Assembly (NCBI GenBank): GCA_903888485.1
Contig: CAISTS010000050.1
Location: forward strand, 26,221-90,220
DNA from: an uncultured bacterium
GTDB lineage: Bacteria; Pseudomonadota; Alphaproteobacteria; Rhodospirillales; Rhodospirillaceae
DNA: 64,000 nt
Direction of reading: 5' to 3'
The notes under the pieces were generated by a model. The model worked only from the letters and a program-made list of their open reading frames with translations, did no database searches and had not been told where the DNA came from. Each line of letters starts with the position of its first letter. Positions within the stretch are counted from its first letter, which is position 1. Shown here piece by piece: positions 9,591 through 18,737 of this stretch. The translations under genes were made by a program, and so were the position numbers.

Positions 9591-10115
9591 CTAAGGCTTT
9601 GGCGCTTCGGGCTTATGTGCCGGCAAGAGAACGCCGGCGTCTTTGAGGCCCTGGCGGCAGGCCTCGGCCAGCAGCAGTTCTTCCTGGGGCGCGATGCGCT
9701 CACCGTTCCAGAAGACATCGTTGCCCTTCACCGAGAGAACGCCCACGTGCCCCTTGCCCTCGAAGGGCAGCACGGGCCGCGTCACTGCGTCGGGCAGCGG
9801 GGTGCCCGGCAGGCCGGGGATCGGGGCCGGCGTCTTCCCTGCCCCGCGCCGCGCCAGGCGGTCGGCGAGGTCGATGCCGATCTGGATGTTGATCTCCTCC
9901 GGCAGCGTGATGCCGCCGCTGGAATTGAGGTCGGCGGGGACGACGGGGTTGCCGCGCACATCGACGCCGGGTTTGTAAGTGACGTCGTCCTTCGGCTGAT
10001 GCGCGACGAGGCGCTGGCAAGCGGTGCCGGAAACGCTGAGCGTGTCCGCCTCAGCACTTGAGGCAAAGGATGAAACTGCGATTCCTAAGACTCTGAGAAG
10101 ACTCACGAAGCGCAT
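9591..10115 (-). CDS. Secreted hypothetical protein between mce and proS
   Basis: A 174-residue protein of unknown family. The first about 23 residues form a signal peptide (MRFVSLLRVLGIAVSSFASS, then AEA) and the mature part starts near DTLSVSG. It contains two cysteines, a Pro/Gly-rich middle (PAPIPGLPGTPLPDAV) and a Lys/Pro-rich end. The segment DVRGNPVVPADLNSSGG precedes a predicted strand region INIQIGIDLADRLAR. The start ATG follows the mce stop by 9 bp with an AGAGG ribosome-binding site. In relatives this position often holds a small DUF1467 membrane protein; this one is soluble and exported instead. No function is proposed. Confidence 0.75.
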   Translation of the reverse strand: MRFVSLLRVLGIAVSSFASSAEADTLSVSGTACQRLVAHQPKDDVTYKPGVDVRGNPVVPADLNSSGGITLPEEINIQIGIDLADRLARRGAGKTPAPIPGLPGTPLPDAVTRPVLPFEGKGHVGVLSVKGNDVFWNGERIAPQEELLLAEACRQGLKDAGVLLPAHKPEAPKP

Positions 10116-10124
10116 ATGCGTCCT

Positions 10125-10538
10125 CTAGTTTTTGGCAACTTCCTCGATCTCGACCAGCGTGCCGTGGAAGTCCTTGGGATGCAGGAAAAGGACCGGCGTG
10201 CCGTGGGCGCCAGTCTTGGGATCGCCGTCGCCGAGCACGCGCTTGCCGCTGGCCTTCAGCTTGTCGCGGGCGGCGAAGATCTCGTCGACTTCGAGGCTGA
10301 TGTGGTGGATGCCGCCGGACGGATTGTTCTCCAGGAACTTTGCCACGGGCGAGTTGTCGCCGAGGGGCTGCAACAGCTCGATCTTGGTGTTCGGCAGCTC
10401 AATGAACACCACCGTGACGCCCTGATGCGGAATGGCGATTGGCTCGGAGACCTTTGCCCCCAAGGACTCACGATAGTTGGCCGCCGCGGCGGCGATGTCA
10501 GGGACAACGATAGCAACGTGGTTCAAGCGGCCGATCAT
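10125..10538 (-). CDS. mce: Methylmalonyl-CoA epimerase
   Basis: A 137-residue VOC-fold enzyme that interconverts the 2R and 2S forms of methylmalonyl-CoA in the propionyl-CoA to succinyl-CoA route. The paired beta-alpha-beta-beta-beta modules are visible, with metal ligands in RLNHVAIVV (H7), in GGIHHISLEVD and in the final GTLVEIEE. The ATG at 10538 is chosen over an upstream in-frame start because it has GAGG eight bases ahead and gives the family's usual length. The gene lies between RNase J and the secreted protein, its usual alphaproteobacterial place. Confidence 0.94.
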   Translation of the reverse strand: MIGRLNHVAIVVPDIAAAAANYRESLGAKVSEPIAIPHQGVTVVFIELPNTKIELLQPLGDNSPVAKFLENNPSGGIHHISLEVDEIFAARDKLKASGKRVLGDGDPKTGAHGTPVLFLHPKDFHGTLVEIEEVAKN

Positions 10539-10620
10539 GGAGGTCCTCGAAGGTGGAAAGCGGATGCTCTTGATATAGGGCAAAGCCGCGGGTTTGACCA
10601 GTTGAGGCCAAATTCCGTCT

Positions 10621-12312
10621 TTAATCGTAAGGTCTTACGATATGGACTTTGACCACGGGCTTGCGCCGGGGGGCGAAGGCTTTGCGGACCGCGCCGCGCA
10701 CGGCCTCTTCGACCACCACATCGTCGCGCCGGGCCTTCTTGGGCAGGCGGTTGACGGCGTTGGTGAGTACCCAGTCCCAGCCCTCGTCGCGCTCGCCTTC
10801 CAAGGGATCGGAGATGCCGAGCACGGCGAGCTGGGGTTCGCCCGACACGTTGCCGTCCTCATCGAGGGCGACACTCGCGACGGCCGCGCCCTCATAGAAC
10901 ATGCGCTTCCGGTCGCGCAGCATCCCGCTGGCGAACGGAACGACTTCGCCGTCGTCCCAGGCCATGCGCCCGCTCCAGACGGCGCCGGCGATCTTGGCTT
11001 TGGTGCCGTCGAACCTCACGGCCTGGCCGTTCTCGATCATGATCGCCAGGGGCACCTGGCATTCCTTGGCGAGCTTGGTGTGTTCGCGCAGGTGCATGGC
11101 CTCGCCGTGCACGGGGATGGCGATGCGCGGGCGGATGGTCTGGTACATGCGGCGCAGGTCGTCGCGCGCCGGGTGACCGGAGACGTGGATCGGGAAGTGC
11201 TTGGCCGTGACCACCTCGACGCCGAGCTTGGCGAGGCTGTTCTGCACTTTTGCTATCGCTTTCTCGTTGCCGGGGATGGAGCGCGAGGAGAACACGACCA
11301 CGTCGCCTTCCTCGAGCGCCACGTCCTGATGCTGGCCCGAGGCGATGCGCATGAGCGCCGCCCGCCCCTCGCCCTGACTGCCGGTGCAGATGTAGAGGAC
11401 TTTGTCGCGCGGCAGGAACGCCGCTTCGCTGGCTTCGTAGAACGTCAGGTCGGCGGCGAGGTAGCCGGTGCGCCGGGCCGTCTCGACGATGCGCCAGAGG
11501 GACTGGCCTACCAGGGCCACATCGCGGCCGTTGGCCCTGGCCGCGCGGCAGATGGATTCGAGGCGCGCGACGTTGGAGGCAAAGGACCCCACGGCGATAC
11601 GGCCGGTGTACTTCGCAAAGAGCGATGTCAGGCTGTCGCGCACGTCGGCCTCGGAGCCCGCCTCGCCTTCAGTAAAGACGTTGGTGGAATCCCCGATCAG
11701 GGCCAGCACGCCCTCCTCGCCCAAGGCATTGAGGGCCGCGAAGTCCGTGGCCTCACCGACCAATGGATTCGGGTCGAACTTCCAGTCGCCGGTGTGGAAG
11801 ATGGTGCCATACTTCGTGCGGATGGCCAGCGCGTTGGGCTCGGGGATCGAGTGCGTGAGTTGGATGAAGTCGACTTTGAACGGCCCGACCTCGGCGCGCC
11901 CGCCCAGCGGCACCACGATCACCGGCACTTCGTCCTCCAGTCCGACTTCTTTCAGCTTGTGTTGGAGGAAGGCGGCACAGAAGGGCGTGGTGTAGACCGG
12001 ACAGCGCAGCTGCGGCCATAGGTAAGCGACCGCGCCGACGTGGTCCTCATGGGCGTGGGTCACGATCAGCCCGGCCAGCTTCTCGCGCCGCTCGACGATG
12101 AAACCCGGGTCCGGCATCACCACGTCGAGGCCGGGAATGGTCTCGTCGCCAAAGGTAACGCCGAGATCCACCATCAGCCATTTGCCGTCGCAAGCAAAGA
12201 GATTGAGGTTCATGCCGATCTCGCCGGCCCCGCCCAGGGGTACGAACCACAGGCCCTGATCGAGGCCCCTGGGGAAATCGGTGCTAGTTTCGGAAGGCAA
12301 AGAACGGTTCAT
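10621..12312 (-). CDS. rnj: Ribonuclease J
   Basis: Metallo-beta-lactamase/beta-CASP nuclease with combined 5'-3' exo- and endonuclease activity in rRNA maturation and mRNA decay. Motifs in order: metal-binding THAHEDHVGA (about residues 85-95), HTGDWKFD, the beta-CASP region with GDSTNV, SSRSIPGNEKAI, HVSGHP and IPVHGE. Length of 563 aa is standard. The gene is transcribed divergently from the MFS gene across about 84 bp. In many alphaproteobacteria rnj directly follows coaX; here two plus-strand genes separate them. Confidence 0.96.
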   Translation of the reverse strand: MNRSLPSETSTDFPRGLDQGLWFVPLGGAGEIGMNLNLFACDGKWLMVDLGVTFGDETIPGLDVVMPDPGFIVERREKLAGLIVTHAHEDHVGAVAYLWPQLRCPVYTTPFCAAFLQHKLKEVGLEDEVPVIVVPLGGRAEVGPFKVDFIQLTHSIPEPNALAIRTKYGTIFHTGDWKFDPNPLVGEATDFAALNALGEEGVLALIGDSTNVFTEGEAGSEADVRDSLTSLFAKYTGRIAVGSFASNVARLESICRAARANGRDVALVGQSLWRIVETARRTGYLAADLTFYEASEAAFLPRDKVLYICTGSQGEGRAALMRIASGQHQDVALEEGDVVVFSSRSIPGNEKAIAKVQNSLAKLGVEVVTAKHFPIHVSGHPARDDLRRMYQTIRPRIAIPVHGEAMHLREHTKLAKECQVPLAIMIENGQAVRFDGTKAKIAGAVWSGRMAWDDGEVVPFASGMLRDRKRMFYEGAAVASVALDEDGNVSGEPQLAVLGISDPLEGERDEGWDWVLTNAVNRLPKKARRDDVVVEEAVRGAVRKAFAPRRKPVVKVHIVRPYD

Positions 12313-12396
12313 GCGTGATAATCGAAACTACGCCTGGCGGCGGTGGCCGTATACTGCCCAAATATACCGGACTTATCGATAGCCCTTAGCAAAGTC

Positions 12397-13590
12397 ATGC
12401 TTTCTCGCTCCCTTACAACCTTGCTGTTCGCGACGATGTTCCCGCAGATCGCGGTGGCCATGATCAGCCTGGCGCCGCCGGTCGTGGCCGATCAGATCAT
12501 CGCCGAGTTCGGGCTGTCTCCGGCCGCCATCGGCGCCTATACGGGCGTAATCTACACCTTCATCTTCGCGTCCAACCTGGCCAGTCCCCAGCTTGTCGGC
12601 GCCTTCGGCGCGCTGCGCCTTAGCTTTGGCTGCATTGTTGTCGGCGGCATCAGCCTCGCGGCATTCGCACATAGCCCCCTCATCGCCGCAGCTCTCGCAA
12701 CGGTGGTGATCGGACTGAGCTATGGGCCGCTGACGCCCGCGACCTCCTACGCCCTCGTCAGCCGCTCGGGCTCCAGCGGCTTCAATCTCCTGGTGTCCAT
12801 CCGCCAGACCAGCGTGCCCATGGGCGGGCTGCTGGCGGGACTCGTGATGCCCTATCTCACGCTGCTGTACGGCTGGCGTGCGGCGCTCACGATCGTCGGG
12901 ATCGTCCTGGCTATTGCGGGAGTCCTATTCGCATTCGCCGTGAAGTCCGTGCGCGAGGATCGCCCGGCGGAGGGCTTCGAGCGCGGCCGCGGCGTACTCG
13001 AGCCTTTCCTTTTCATCCTGCACCGTCCGCGCCTGTTCAAGCTCGCCGCCGCGTCGCTGGTGTTCGGCGCGCAGCAACTCATTCTCGGCTCGTTCACCGT
13101 GATCTATCTCGTGAGCGACCTGAAAGTCGATCACGTGATGGCTGGAATTTTCCTGGGCGTCACGCAGGTCGCTGGCATCTTTGCCCGCATCTTCTGGGGC
13201 TATATCGCCGACCGCATGACCCACCCGCGCACCCTGCTCGCCGCCATATCCTTGGGGATGGCGGCGTCGTGCCTGTCCATGGCGGCGCTGTCGGAGTCCA
13301 CCCTGCCGGTGGTGATGGGGCTGGCCATGATCCTGTTCGGCGGTACGGCCAGCGGGTGGAACGGCGTATTCCTGGCCGAAATGATGCGCGAGGTCGGCCC
13401 GCGCGACGCCGGCCTTGCCACCAGCGGCGGGCTGATCTTCGTCTACCTCGGGATTATCTTCACGCCGCCGCTGTTCGGCCTTGCAGTCACCTCCTACGGA
13501 TTCCGCCCGAGCTACGTGGGTCTGGCCACCCTCGCCGCCATCGCTGCGGCTTTGTGTTTCGAGCGGCGCGCACCCGCGCCCGGCGGTTAG
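12397..13590 (+). CDS. Major facilitator superfamily transporter
   Basis: A 397-residue hydrophobic protein with about 12 predicted membrane helices in two halves joined by a charged loop near residues 188-203 (VREDRPAEGFERGRG). The first half has the fold's usual small-residue helices. The second half includes FWGYIADRMTHPRTL, resembling the MFS loop motif GxxxDR. Substrate is unknown. The ATG at 12397 begins just before the first helix; an upstream GTG at 12343 would add 18 residues. The stop is 14 bp before the next gene, so the two probably share a transcript. The pair is inserted between rnj and coaX. Confidence 0.88.
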   Translation: MLSRSLTTLLFATMFPQIAVAMISLAPPVVADQIIAEFGLSPAAIGAYTGVIYTFIFASNLASPQLVGAFGALRLSFGCIVVGGISLAAFAHSPLIAAALATVVIGLSYGPLTPATSYALVSRSGSSGFNLLVSIRQTSVPMGGLLAGLVMPYLTLLYGWRAALTIVGIVLAIAGVLFAFAVKSVREDRPAEGFERGRGVLEPFLFILHRPRLFKLAAASLVFGAQQLILGSFTVIYLVSDLKVDHVMAGIFLGVTQVAGIFARIFWGYIADRMTHPRTLLAAISLGMAASCLSMAALSESTLPVVMGLAMILFGGTASGWNGVFLAEMMREVGPRDAGLATSGGLIFVYLGIIFTPPLFGLAVTSYGFRPSYVGLATLAAIAAALCFERRAPAPGG

Positions 13591-13604
13591 GGAGATTTTG
13601 CAGT

Positions 13605-14138
13605 ATGGCGAAGCTCGTTTACGGCATGAACGTGTCCCTCGATGGCTACGTCGACCATCAGAGATTTGCGCCGCCGTGCGCCACGCTCTTTCGTCACTTC
13701 GTCGAACAAGTGCGCGATCAGGCCGGCAGCATTTACGGCCGGTGCATGTACGAGAGTATGCGCTATTGGGACGAAGATCGCCCTGAGTGGAGTGCGGACC
13801 ACCGCGAGTACGCGGCGGTGTGGCGGCGCCAACCGAAGTGGGTCGTGTCGCGCACGCTGAAGTCGGTTGGGCCACACGCCACACTGATCGCCGATGACGC
13901 AGTGGCGGCGATACGCGAGCTAAAGGATCAGGTCACTGGCGAGGTTTACGTGGGCGGGCCCGTCCTGGCGGGCAGCCTCGCGGACTCCGGTCTTATTGAT
14001 GCGTATCGGCTGTATTTCCATCCCTTCGTTTTGGGAAGCGGCAAGCCGTTTTTCACGGCCCCCCGGCCACCGCTCCGCCTTGCGGCCAGCGATCGCATCG
14101 GCGAGCAGACGGTCAGACTGACCTACGTTCCCGCCTGA
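13605..14138 (+). CDS. Dihydrofolate reductase/RibD C-terminal-like protein
   Basis: A 177-residue protein of the DHFR/RibD-C fold. It starts with a MAKLVYGMNVSLDGYVD strand-loop of the usual family type, has the nucleotide-binding-like segment VYVGGPVLAGSLADSGLIDAYRLYFHP, and ends with the common VLGSGKPFF turn. Members reduce pterin, flavin-precursor or unknown substrates with NADPH; the true substrate cannot be read here. The ATG at 13605 has GGAG ten bases upstream. It follows the MFS gene closely and converges on coaX, ending 4 bp away. Confidence 0.82.
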   Translation: MAKLVYGMNVSLDGYVDHQRFAPPCATLFRHFVEQVRDQAGSIYGRCMYESMRYWDEDRPEWSADHREYAAVWRRQPKWVVSRTLKSVGPHATLIADDAVAAIRELKDQVTGEVYVGGPVLAGSLADSGLIDAYRLYFHPFVLGSGKPFFTAPRPPLRLAASDRIGEQTVRLTYVPA

Positions 14139-14142
14139 GGAT

Positions 14143-14907
14143 TTAGTTATTGCGCTTGTGGACCTGGAGCAGCCCGCGCAGGGTCAGGTCGGGGTCGATG
14201 TGTTCGATGACCTTGGTGGCCTCGGCGAACAGGGGCGCGAGGCCGCCGGTCGCCACCACGGTCTTGATTTCTTTTTGCTCGGCCTTGATGCGCGCCGTGA
14301 GGCCTTCGATGAGGCCGATGTAGCCCCAGAACACGCCGGAGGTCATGGCCGCCACTGTGGTGGTGCCGATTACCGGCGCGTTGCCCGGGTTGACCACAGG
14401 CAGGCGCGGCAGCTGAGCCGTAGCCATATGCAGCGCTTCCATGGATAGATTGATGCCGGGCGCGATGCAGCCGCCGCGGTAGGCGCCTGTCGCATCCACC
14501 ACGTCAAAGGTCGTCGCAGTGCCGAAGTCGATGACAATCAGCGGCCCGCCGTAGGTCGCGTGGGCGGCGATGGCGTTGATGATGCGGTCGGAGCCTGGGC
14601 TGTCGACACGGATGGCGACGCCCAGTTCCAGATCGGCATCGCCGATAAAGCGCGGCTTACACTGAAAATAGTCCTCGCACAGCTTGCGCAGATCGAAGTT
14701 CTTGCCCGGCACCACCGAGGCGACGATGGCATGGGTGATGTGACTGGGGGCGATACCGTCGCGCTCCAGAAGCTGTGTCAGCCAAACACCGTATTCGTCG
14801 GCGGTGCGGTCGGTCTTGGTGGCCGCGCGCCATTGGCCGCGCAGCTCGTCGCCGGCGTAGACCGCGAAGACGACATTGGTGTTGCCGCAGTCAATCGCCA
14901 GCAGCAT
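14143..14907 (-). CDS. coaX: Type III pantothenate kinase
   Basis: First enzyme of coenzyme A synthesis, phosphorylating pantothenate; the ASKHA-fold CoaX form. The phosphate-1 motif DCGNTNVVFAVY is at residues 5-16. GPLIVIDFGTATTFD and GGCIAPGINLSMEAL follow in order. The ATG at 14907 gives 254 residues, the normal length; it starts inside the end of birA, overlapping by 17 bp, which implies translational coupling. The long in-frame extension upstream is birA read in another frame. Confidence 0.96.
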   Translation of the reverse strand: MLLAIDCGNTNVVFAVYAGDELRGQWRAATKTDRTADEYGVWLTQLLERDGIAPSHITHAIVASVVPGKNFDLRKLCEDYFQCKPRFIGDADLELGVAIRVDSPGSDRIINAIAAHATYGGPLIVIDFGTATTFDVVDATGAYRGGCIAPGINLSMEALHMATAQLPRLPVVNPGNAPVIGTTTVAAMTSGVFWGYIGLIEGLTARIKAEQKEIKTVVATGGLAPLFAEATKVIEHIDPDLTLRGLLQVHKRNN

Positions 14908-15709
14908 CCGCGTTTCCCCCAAACAACACATCGCCGGCCACGATACGCCGGCGTCCTTTGCGCGTCTCCAGAAGCAACGCGCCGTCTTCGTCGAGCCCCG
15001 CGAATTCACCGCTGACCGCGCCTTCCGGCAGCCCCACCGCGACTGATTGTCCGAGCTTCGGTCCGCAATCGGTCCACTGCGCCCGGATGGCGGCAAAGCC
15101 CTGCGCGCGCCAGACCGAGAGCCATTTGAACAGCGAACGGGAGAGCACCGTCAACACGTGGGCGGGCGTGGTGTCGACGCCATGCACCGACAGCGCCGTC
15201 GGCGGATAGGCCGCGGGGTCGAGCTGCACGGCGTTCAAGTTGATGCCGATGCCGAGCACGATCCAATTGCGCTTTTGATCGTCGGCGGCGAGTTCGGGCA
15301 GGATGCCCGCCACCTTCTCGCCTTCGATCAGCACGTCATTGGGCCACTTGCACGAAACCTGGGGCTCGCCGGCATTGTGGCGCGGCAGCTCGAACACGGT
15401 CTCGCGCACGGCGACCGCGGCGATGAACCCGACCTCCGGCGCGCGCGCCACCGGATCAGGCGCCTGGATCAGGATCGAGACGTAGACGTTGCCCTTGGGG
15501 CTTTGCCACACCCGGCCCTGCCGGCCACGGCCAGCGGTCTGCATGTCGGCCCAGACCATCAGGCCTTCGTGCACATCCCCTTCCTGCTCGACGATGCGCT
15601 TCAGCGCGGCGTTGGTGGAATCGAGGGATTCGAAATGCATCACGCGCCAGGCCGGCGGCAGATGCGGTTCGGGCGGCGCGTTGGACGCTGTGTACCAGGC
15701 TTGGGTCAA
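14891..15709 (-). CDS. birA: Biotin-[acetyl-CoA-carboxylase] ligase, no DNA-binding domain
   Basis: Activates biotin to biotinyl-AMP and attaches it to the biotin carboxyl carrier protein. The adenylate-binding loop GRGRQGRVWQSPKGN lies about residues 61-75, and CKWPNDVLIEGEKVAGIL follows. The N-terminal winged-helix repressor domain of E. coli BirA is missing, so this is an enzyme only. The apparent start is TTG at 15709; an ATG at 15640 (MHFESLDSTN) is an alternative that keeps the whole catalytic fold. The gene begins 19 bp after nuoN ends and is probably the tail of the nuo transcript. Confidence 0.93.
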   Translation of the reverse strand: MTQAWYTASNAPPEPHLPPAWRVMHFESLDSTNAALKRIVEQEGDVHEGLMVWADMQTAGRGRQGRVWQSPKGNVYVSILIQAPDPVARAPEVGFIAAVAVRETVFELPRHNAGEPQVSCKWPNDVLIEGEKVAGILPELAADDQKRNWIVLGIGINLNAVQLDPAAYPPTALSVHGVDTTPAHVLTVLSRSLFKWLSVWRAQGFAAIRAQWTDCGPKLGQSVAVGLPEGAVSGEFAGLDEDGALLLETRKGRRRIVAGDVLFGGNADAAGD

Positions 15710-15728
15710 GCCGCCTCGCGGAAGGCTG

Positions 15729-17165
15729 TTAGCCGAGGAAGAGAGCCCTTGCAGCCGCCTGGGCGCCGTTCACGAGGGGCGCCGGGACGACAAAGAGGAC
15801 AATCATCAGAACGCTCGACCCGGCCATGATGATCCCGGTGGTCAGGCTGGGGGCATCGAAAGCAGCGCCCGGCGCATCGAAATACATGATCTTGATGAGC
15901 CGCAGGTAGTAGTAGGCGCCTATGACGCTGGCCAGAAGGCCGACGATGGCCAGGCTATAGAAGCCCGCGTTCACGGCCGCGACGAAGATGTAGAACTTGC
16001 CCAGGAAGCCGGCCATGGGCGGGATGCCGGCCATGGAGAACATGAGGATCGCGAGCGCCATAGCCATGCCCGGGCGGGTCTTGGCCAGGCCCGAGAGGTC
16101 GCTGATGTCTTCGAGGTACTTGCCCTTGACGCGCATGGACAGGATCACCGCGAAGGTGCCGACGTTCATGACGAGATAGATGAGCAGGTAGAACAGCAGG
16201 CCGCGCGCGCCCTCCTCGTTGCCGACGACAAGGCCGATGAGGGCATAACCGACGTGACCGATGGAGCTGTAGGCCATCAGGCGTTTGACATTCTTCTGCG
16301 CGATGGCCGCGACCGAGCCCCAGATCATGGACAGGATCGAGATCAGGATGATGACCTGCTGCCACTGTTCGATCAGCGGCTCGAAGGGCCCGGCCAGCAC
16401 GCGCATGAACAGGCAAAGGCCGGCGATCTTGGGCGCGATCGAGAAGAAGGCGGTGATGGGCGTCGGCGCGCCTTCGTAGACGTCGGGCGTCCACATGTGG
16501 AACGGCACAGCCGAGACCTTGAAGGCCAAGCCCGAGATGACAAACACGATACCGACGATAATGCCGGTGGTGTTGGGGCCGTTCTCGATGGCGGTCGCGA
16601 TGCTCTCGAAGGTCGTCGTGCCGGCGTAGCCGTAGACCAGCGACGAGCCGTAGAGCAAGAGGCCCGAGGCCAGCGCGCCCAGCACGAAATACTTCACGCC
16701 GGCTTCCGTCGCGCGGATGTTGTCGCGGTGGAAGGCTGCGAGCACATAGAGCGAGAGGCTCTGCAGCTCAAGGCCGACATACAACGAAATGAGGTCGTTA
16801 GCCGAGATCATCAGCATCATGCCGATGACGGCGAACAGCACGATGATCGGCAGCTCGAAGCGGGCCACCTTTTCGCCCACGGCCCAATCGCTGATGAGCA
16901 GCAGCGTGAGGCCGGCGCCCACCAGCATCATGACCTTGGCGAAGATCGTGAAGGCGTTGGTGACGAACAGGTTGTGGAACGTGCGCGCCTCGTCGATCCC
17001 GGTGACGGCCAGGAACGCGGCCCCCGCCATCACGGCGACCGTGAGCCATGTGAGCAGCACGGTCGAATCCTTGCTGCGGAAGACGCCGAGCATGAGCAGC
17101 ACGAGCGCAGAGATGCTCATGAAGATCTCAGGGTAGGCCGGCGCGAGTGTGTCCAAACCGCTCAT
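15729..17165 (-). CDS. nuoN: NADH-quinone oxidoreductase subunit N
   Basis: Antiporter-like membrane subunit of complex I, one of three proton-pumping modules. It is a 478-residue, about 14-helix protein with the proton-channel helices recognisable (VGLELQSLSLYVLAAF with the key Glu, and the Lys-containing AYSSIGHVGYALIGL region). It is the last gene of the nuoA-N run, with nuoM ending 9 bp upstream. Confidence 0.96.
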   Translation of the reverse strand: MSGLDTLAPAYPEIFMSISALVLLMLGVFRSKDSTVLLTWLTVAVMAGAAFLAVTGIDEARTFHNLFVTNAFTIFAKVMMLVGAGLTLLLISDWAVGEKVARFELPIIVLFAVIGMMLMISANDLISLYVGLELQSLSLYVLAAFHRDNIRATEAGVKYFVLGALASGLLLYGSSLVYGYAGTTTFESIATAIENGPNTTGIIVGIVFVISGLAFKVSAVPFHMWTPDVYEGAPTPITAFFSIAPKIAGLCLFMRVLAGPFEPLIEQWQQVIILISILSMIWGSVAAIAQKNVKRLMAYSSIGHVGYALIGLVVGNEEGARGLLFYLLIYLVMNVGTFAVILSMRVKGKYLEDISDLSGLAKTRPGMAMALAILMFSMAGIPPMAGFLGKFYIFVAAVNAGFYSLAIVGLLASVIGAYYYLRLIKIMYFDAPGAAFDAPSLTTGIIMAGSSVLMIVLFVVPAPLVNGAQAAARALFLG

Positions 17166-17174
17166 GTGTCGTTC

Positions 17175-18734
17175 CTATCGCAGCCAGGCAATGAAGCTAC
17201 TGCCCAGCGGCTCGAGATCGGCCGCACGCGTGGCGAGCGCACCGTGGTACTGCTTCAAAAGGTTGGCGACGGACTCGCCCATAATGTCGAGGAAGGACAT
17301 CGGGTAGACGCCCATCCACATCACCACCGCGACGATGGGTGCCAGGATCGCGATTTCGCGCGGCTCGAGGTCGAGCATTTCCTTCACGTCCGCCTTGGTG
17401 AGTTCGCCGAACACGACGCGGCGATAAAGGTAGAGCATGTAGGCCGCGCCCAGGATCACGCCGGTGGCAGCGAGCAGCGCGACCCAGGTGTTCACCTGGA
17501 AAGTGCCGGTGAGGATCAGGAACTCGCCGACGAAGCCGGCGGTGCCAGGCAGGCCCACCGAGGCCAACATAAAGACCATAAAGACGAAGGCGTACTTCGG
17601 CATGTTGTTGGCCAGGCCGCCGTAACGATCGATCTCGCGGGTGTGCAGGCGGTCGTAGATCACGCCGACGCAAAGGAAGAGCGCGCCCGAGACCACGCCG
17701 TGGGAAAGCATCTGGAAGATCGCACCTTCCACGGCCTGTTGCGTGGCGGCGAAGACGCCGATGGTCACGAAGCCCATGTGGGCCACGGACGAATAGGCAA
17801 TCATCTTCTTCATGTCGCTCTGCACGAGGGCCACGAGCGATGTGTAGATCACCGCGATGATCGACAGCGTGAACACCAGCGGCGCGAAGTAAGCGCTCGC
17901 TTCAGGCAGCATCGGCAGCGAGAAGCGCAGGAAACCGTAACCGCCCATTTTCAGGAGCACGCCAGCTAGGATGACCGAGCCCGCCGTGGGCGCATCGACG
18001 TGCGCGTCGGGCAGCCAGGTATGCACCGGCCACATCGGCACTTTCACCGCAAACGACGCGAACATGCCGAGCCACAGCCAGGTCTGCATCTCGCGGCTGA
18101 ACTTGAAGTTCATAAGCTCAGGGATGTCGGTGGTGCCAACCTGGAAGTACATGGCCAAGAGCGCCACCAGCAGCAGCACTGATCCGGTCAGCGTATAGAG
18201 GAAGAACTTAAAGGCGGAATAGACGCGCCGCCCTCCGCCCCAGACGCCGATGATCAGGAACATCGGGATCAGCACGCCCTCGAAGAAGACGTAGAACAAA
18301 ACGAAATCCATGGCGCAGAACATGCCGACCATCATGGTCTCGAGGACCAGGAAGGCGATCATGAACTCGCGCACCTGCTTCTCGATGGCTTCCCACGAGG
18401 CAAGGATGCAAAGCGGCGTCAGGAAGGTCGACAGGATGACGAACAGCATCGAAATGCCGTCGACGCCCATGTGGTACGAGATGCGGTACTGCGGCAGCCA
18501 ATCGAAGCGCTCTTCGAACTGAAAGGCCGCCGTCGCGGGCTCGAAGCGGACCCAGATCAACAGCGACAGCGCGAAAGTGAACAACGTCGTCCACAGGGCG
18601 ACGTAGCGCGCCTGGCGCGCGACGGTCGCGTCGTCGCCGCGGATCATCAGGATGAACAGCGCGCCGACCAGCGGCAGGAACGTGACCGCCGAGAGGATCG
18701 GAAGCTGGGTCACGAAGTTGGCGAGTGCTGTCAT
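17175..18734 (-). CDS. nuoM: NADH-quinone oxidoreductase subunit M
   Basis: Second antiporter-like subunit of complex I, 519 residues with about 14 helices. The central channel residues are seen in [16 protein letters not shown] (conserved Glu), [15 protein letters not shown], and [14 protein letters not shown] (conserved Lys upstream). It begins 3 bp after nuoL ends, consistent with coupled translation. Confidence 0.97.
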   Translation of the reverse strand: MTALANFVTQLPILSAVTFLPLVGALFILMIRGDDATVARQARYVALWTTLFTFALSLLIWVRFEPATAAFQFEERFDWLPQYRISYHMGVDGISMLFVILSTFLTPLCILASWEAIEKQVREFMIAFLVLETMMVGMFCAMDFVLFYVFFEGVLIPMFLIIGVWGGGRRVYSAFKFFLYTLTGSVLLLVALLAMYFQVGTTDIPELMNFKFSREMQTWLWLGMFASFAVKVPMWPVHTWLPDAHVDAPTAGSVILAGVLLKMGGYGFLRFSLPMLPEASAYFAPLVFTLSIIAVIYTSLVALVQSDMKKMIAYSSVAHMGFVTIGVFAATQQAVEGAIFQMLSHGVVSGALFLCVGVIYDRLHTREIDRYGGLANNMPKYAFVFMVFMLASVGLPGTAGFVGEFLILTGTFQVNTWVALLAATGVILGAAYMLYLYRRVVFGELTKADVKEMLDLEPREIAILAPIVAVVMWMGVYPMSFLDIMGESVANLLKQYHGALATRAADLEPLGSSFIAWLR

Positions 18735-18737
18735 GGC

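Noticed and set aside
14908..15096. N-terminal extension of CoaX (63 residues)
   Set aside because: This segment is birA in another frame; the CoaX nucleotide-binding motif begins directly after the ATG at 14907.
15489..17969. Long plus-strand open frame (826 codons) across nuoN and nuoM
   Set aside because: It is antisense to two certain membrane-protein genes. Its product is an implausible His/Asp/Glu-rich sequence produced by the complementary frame of GC-rich hydrophobic codons.
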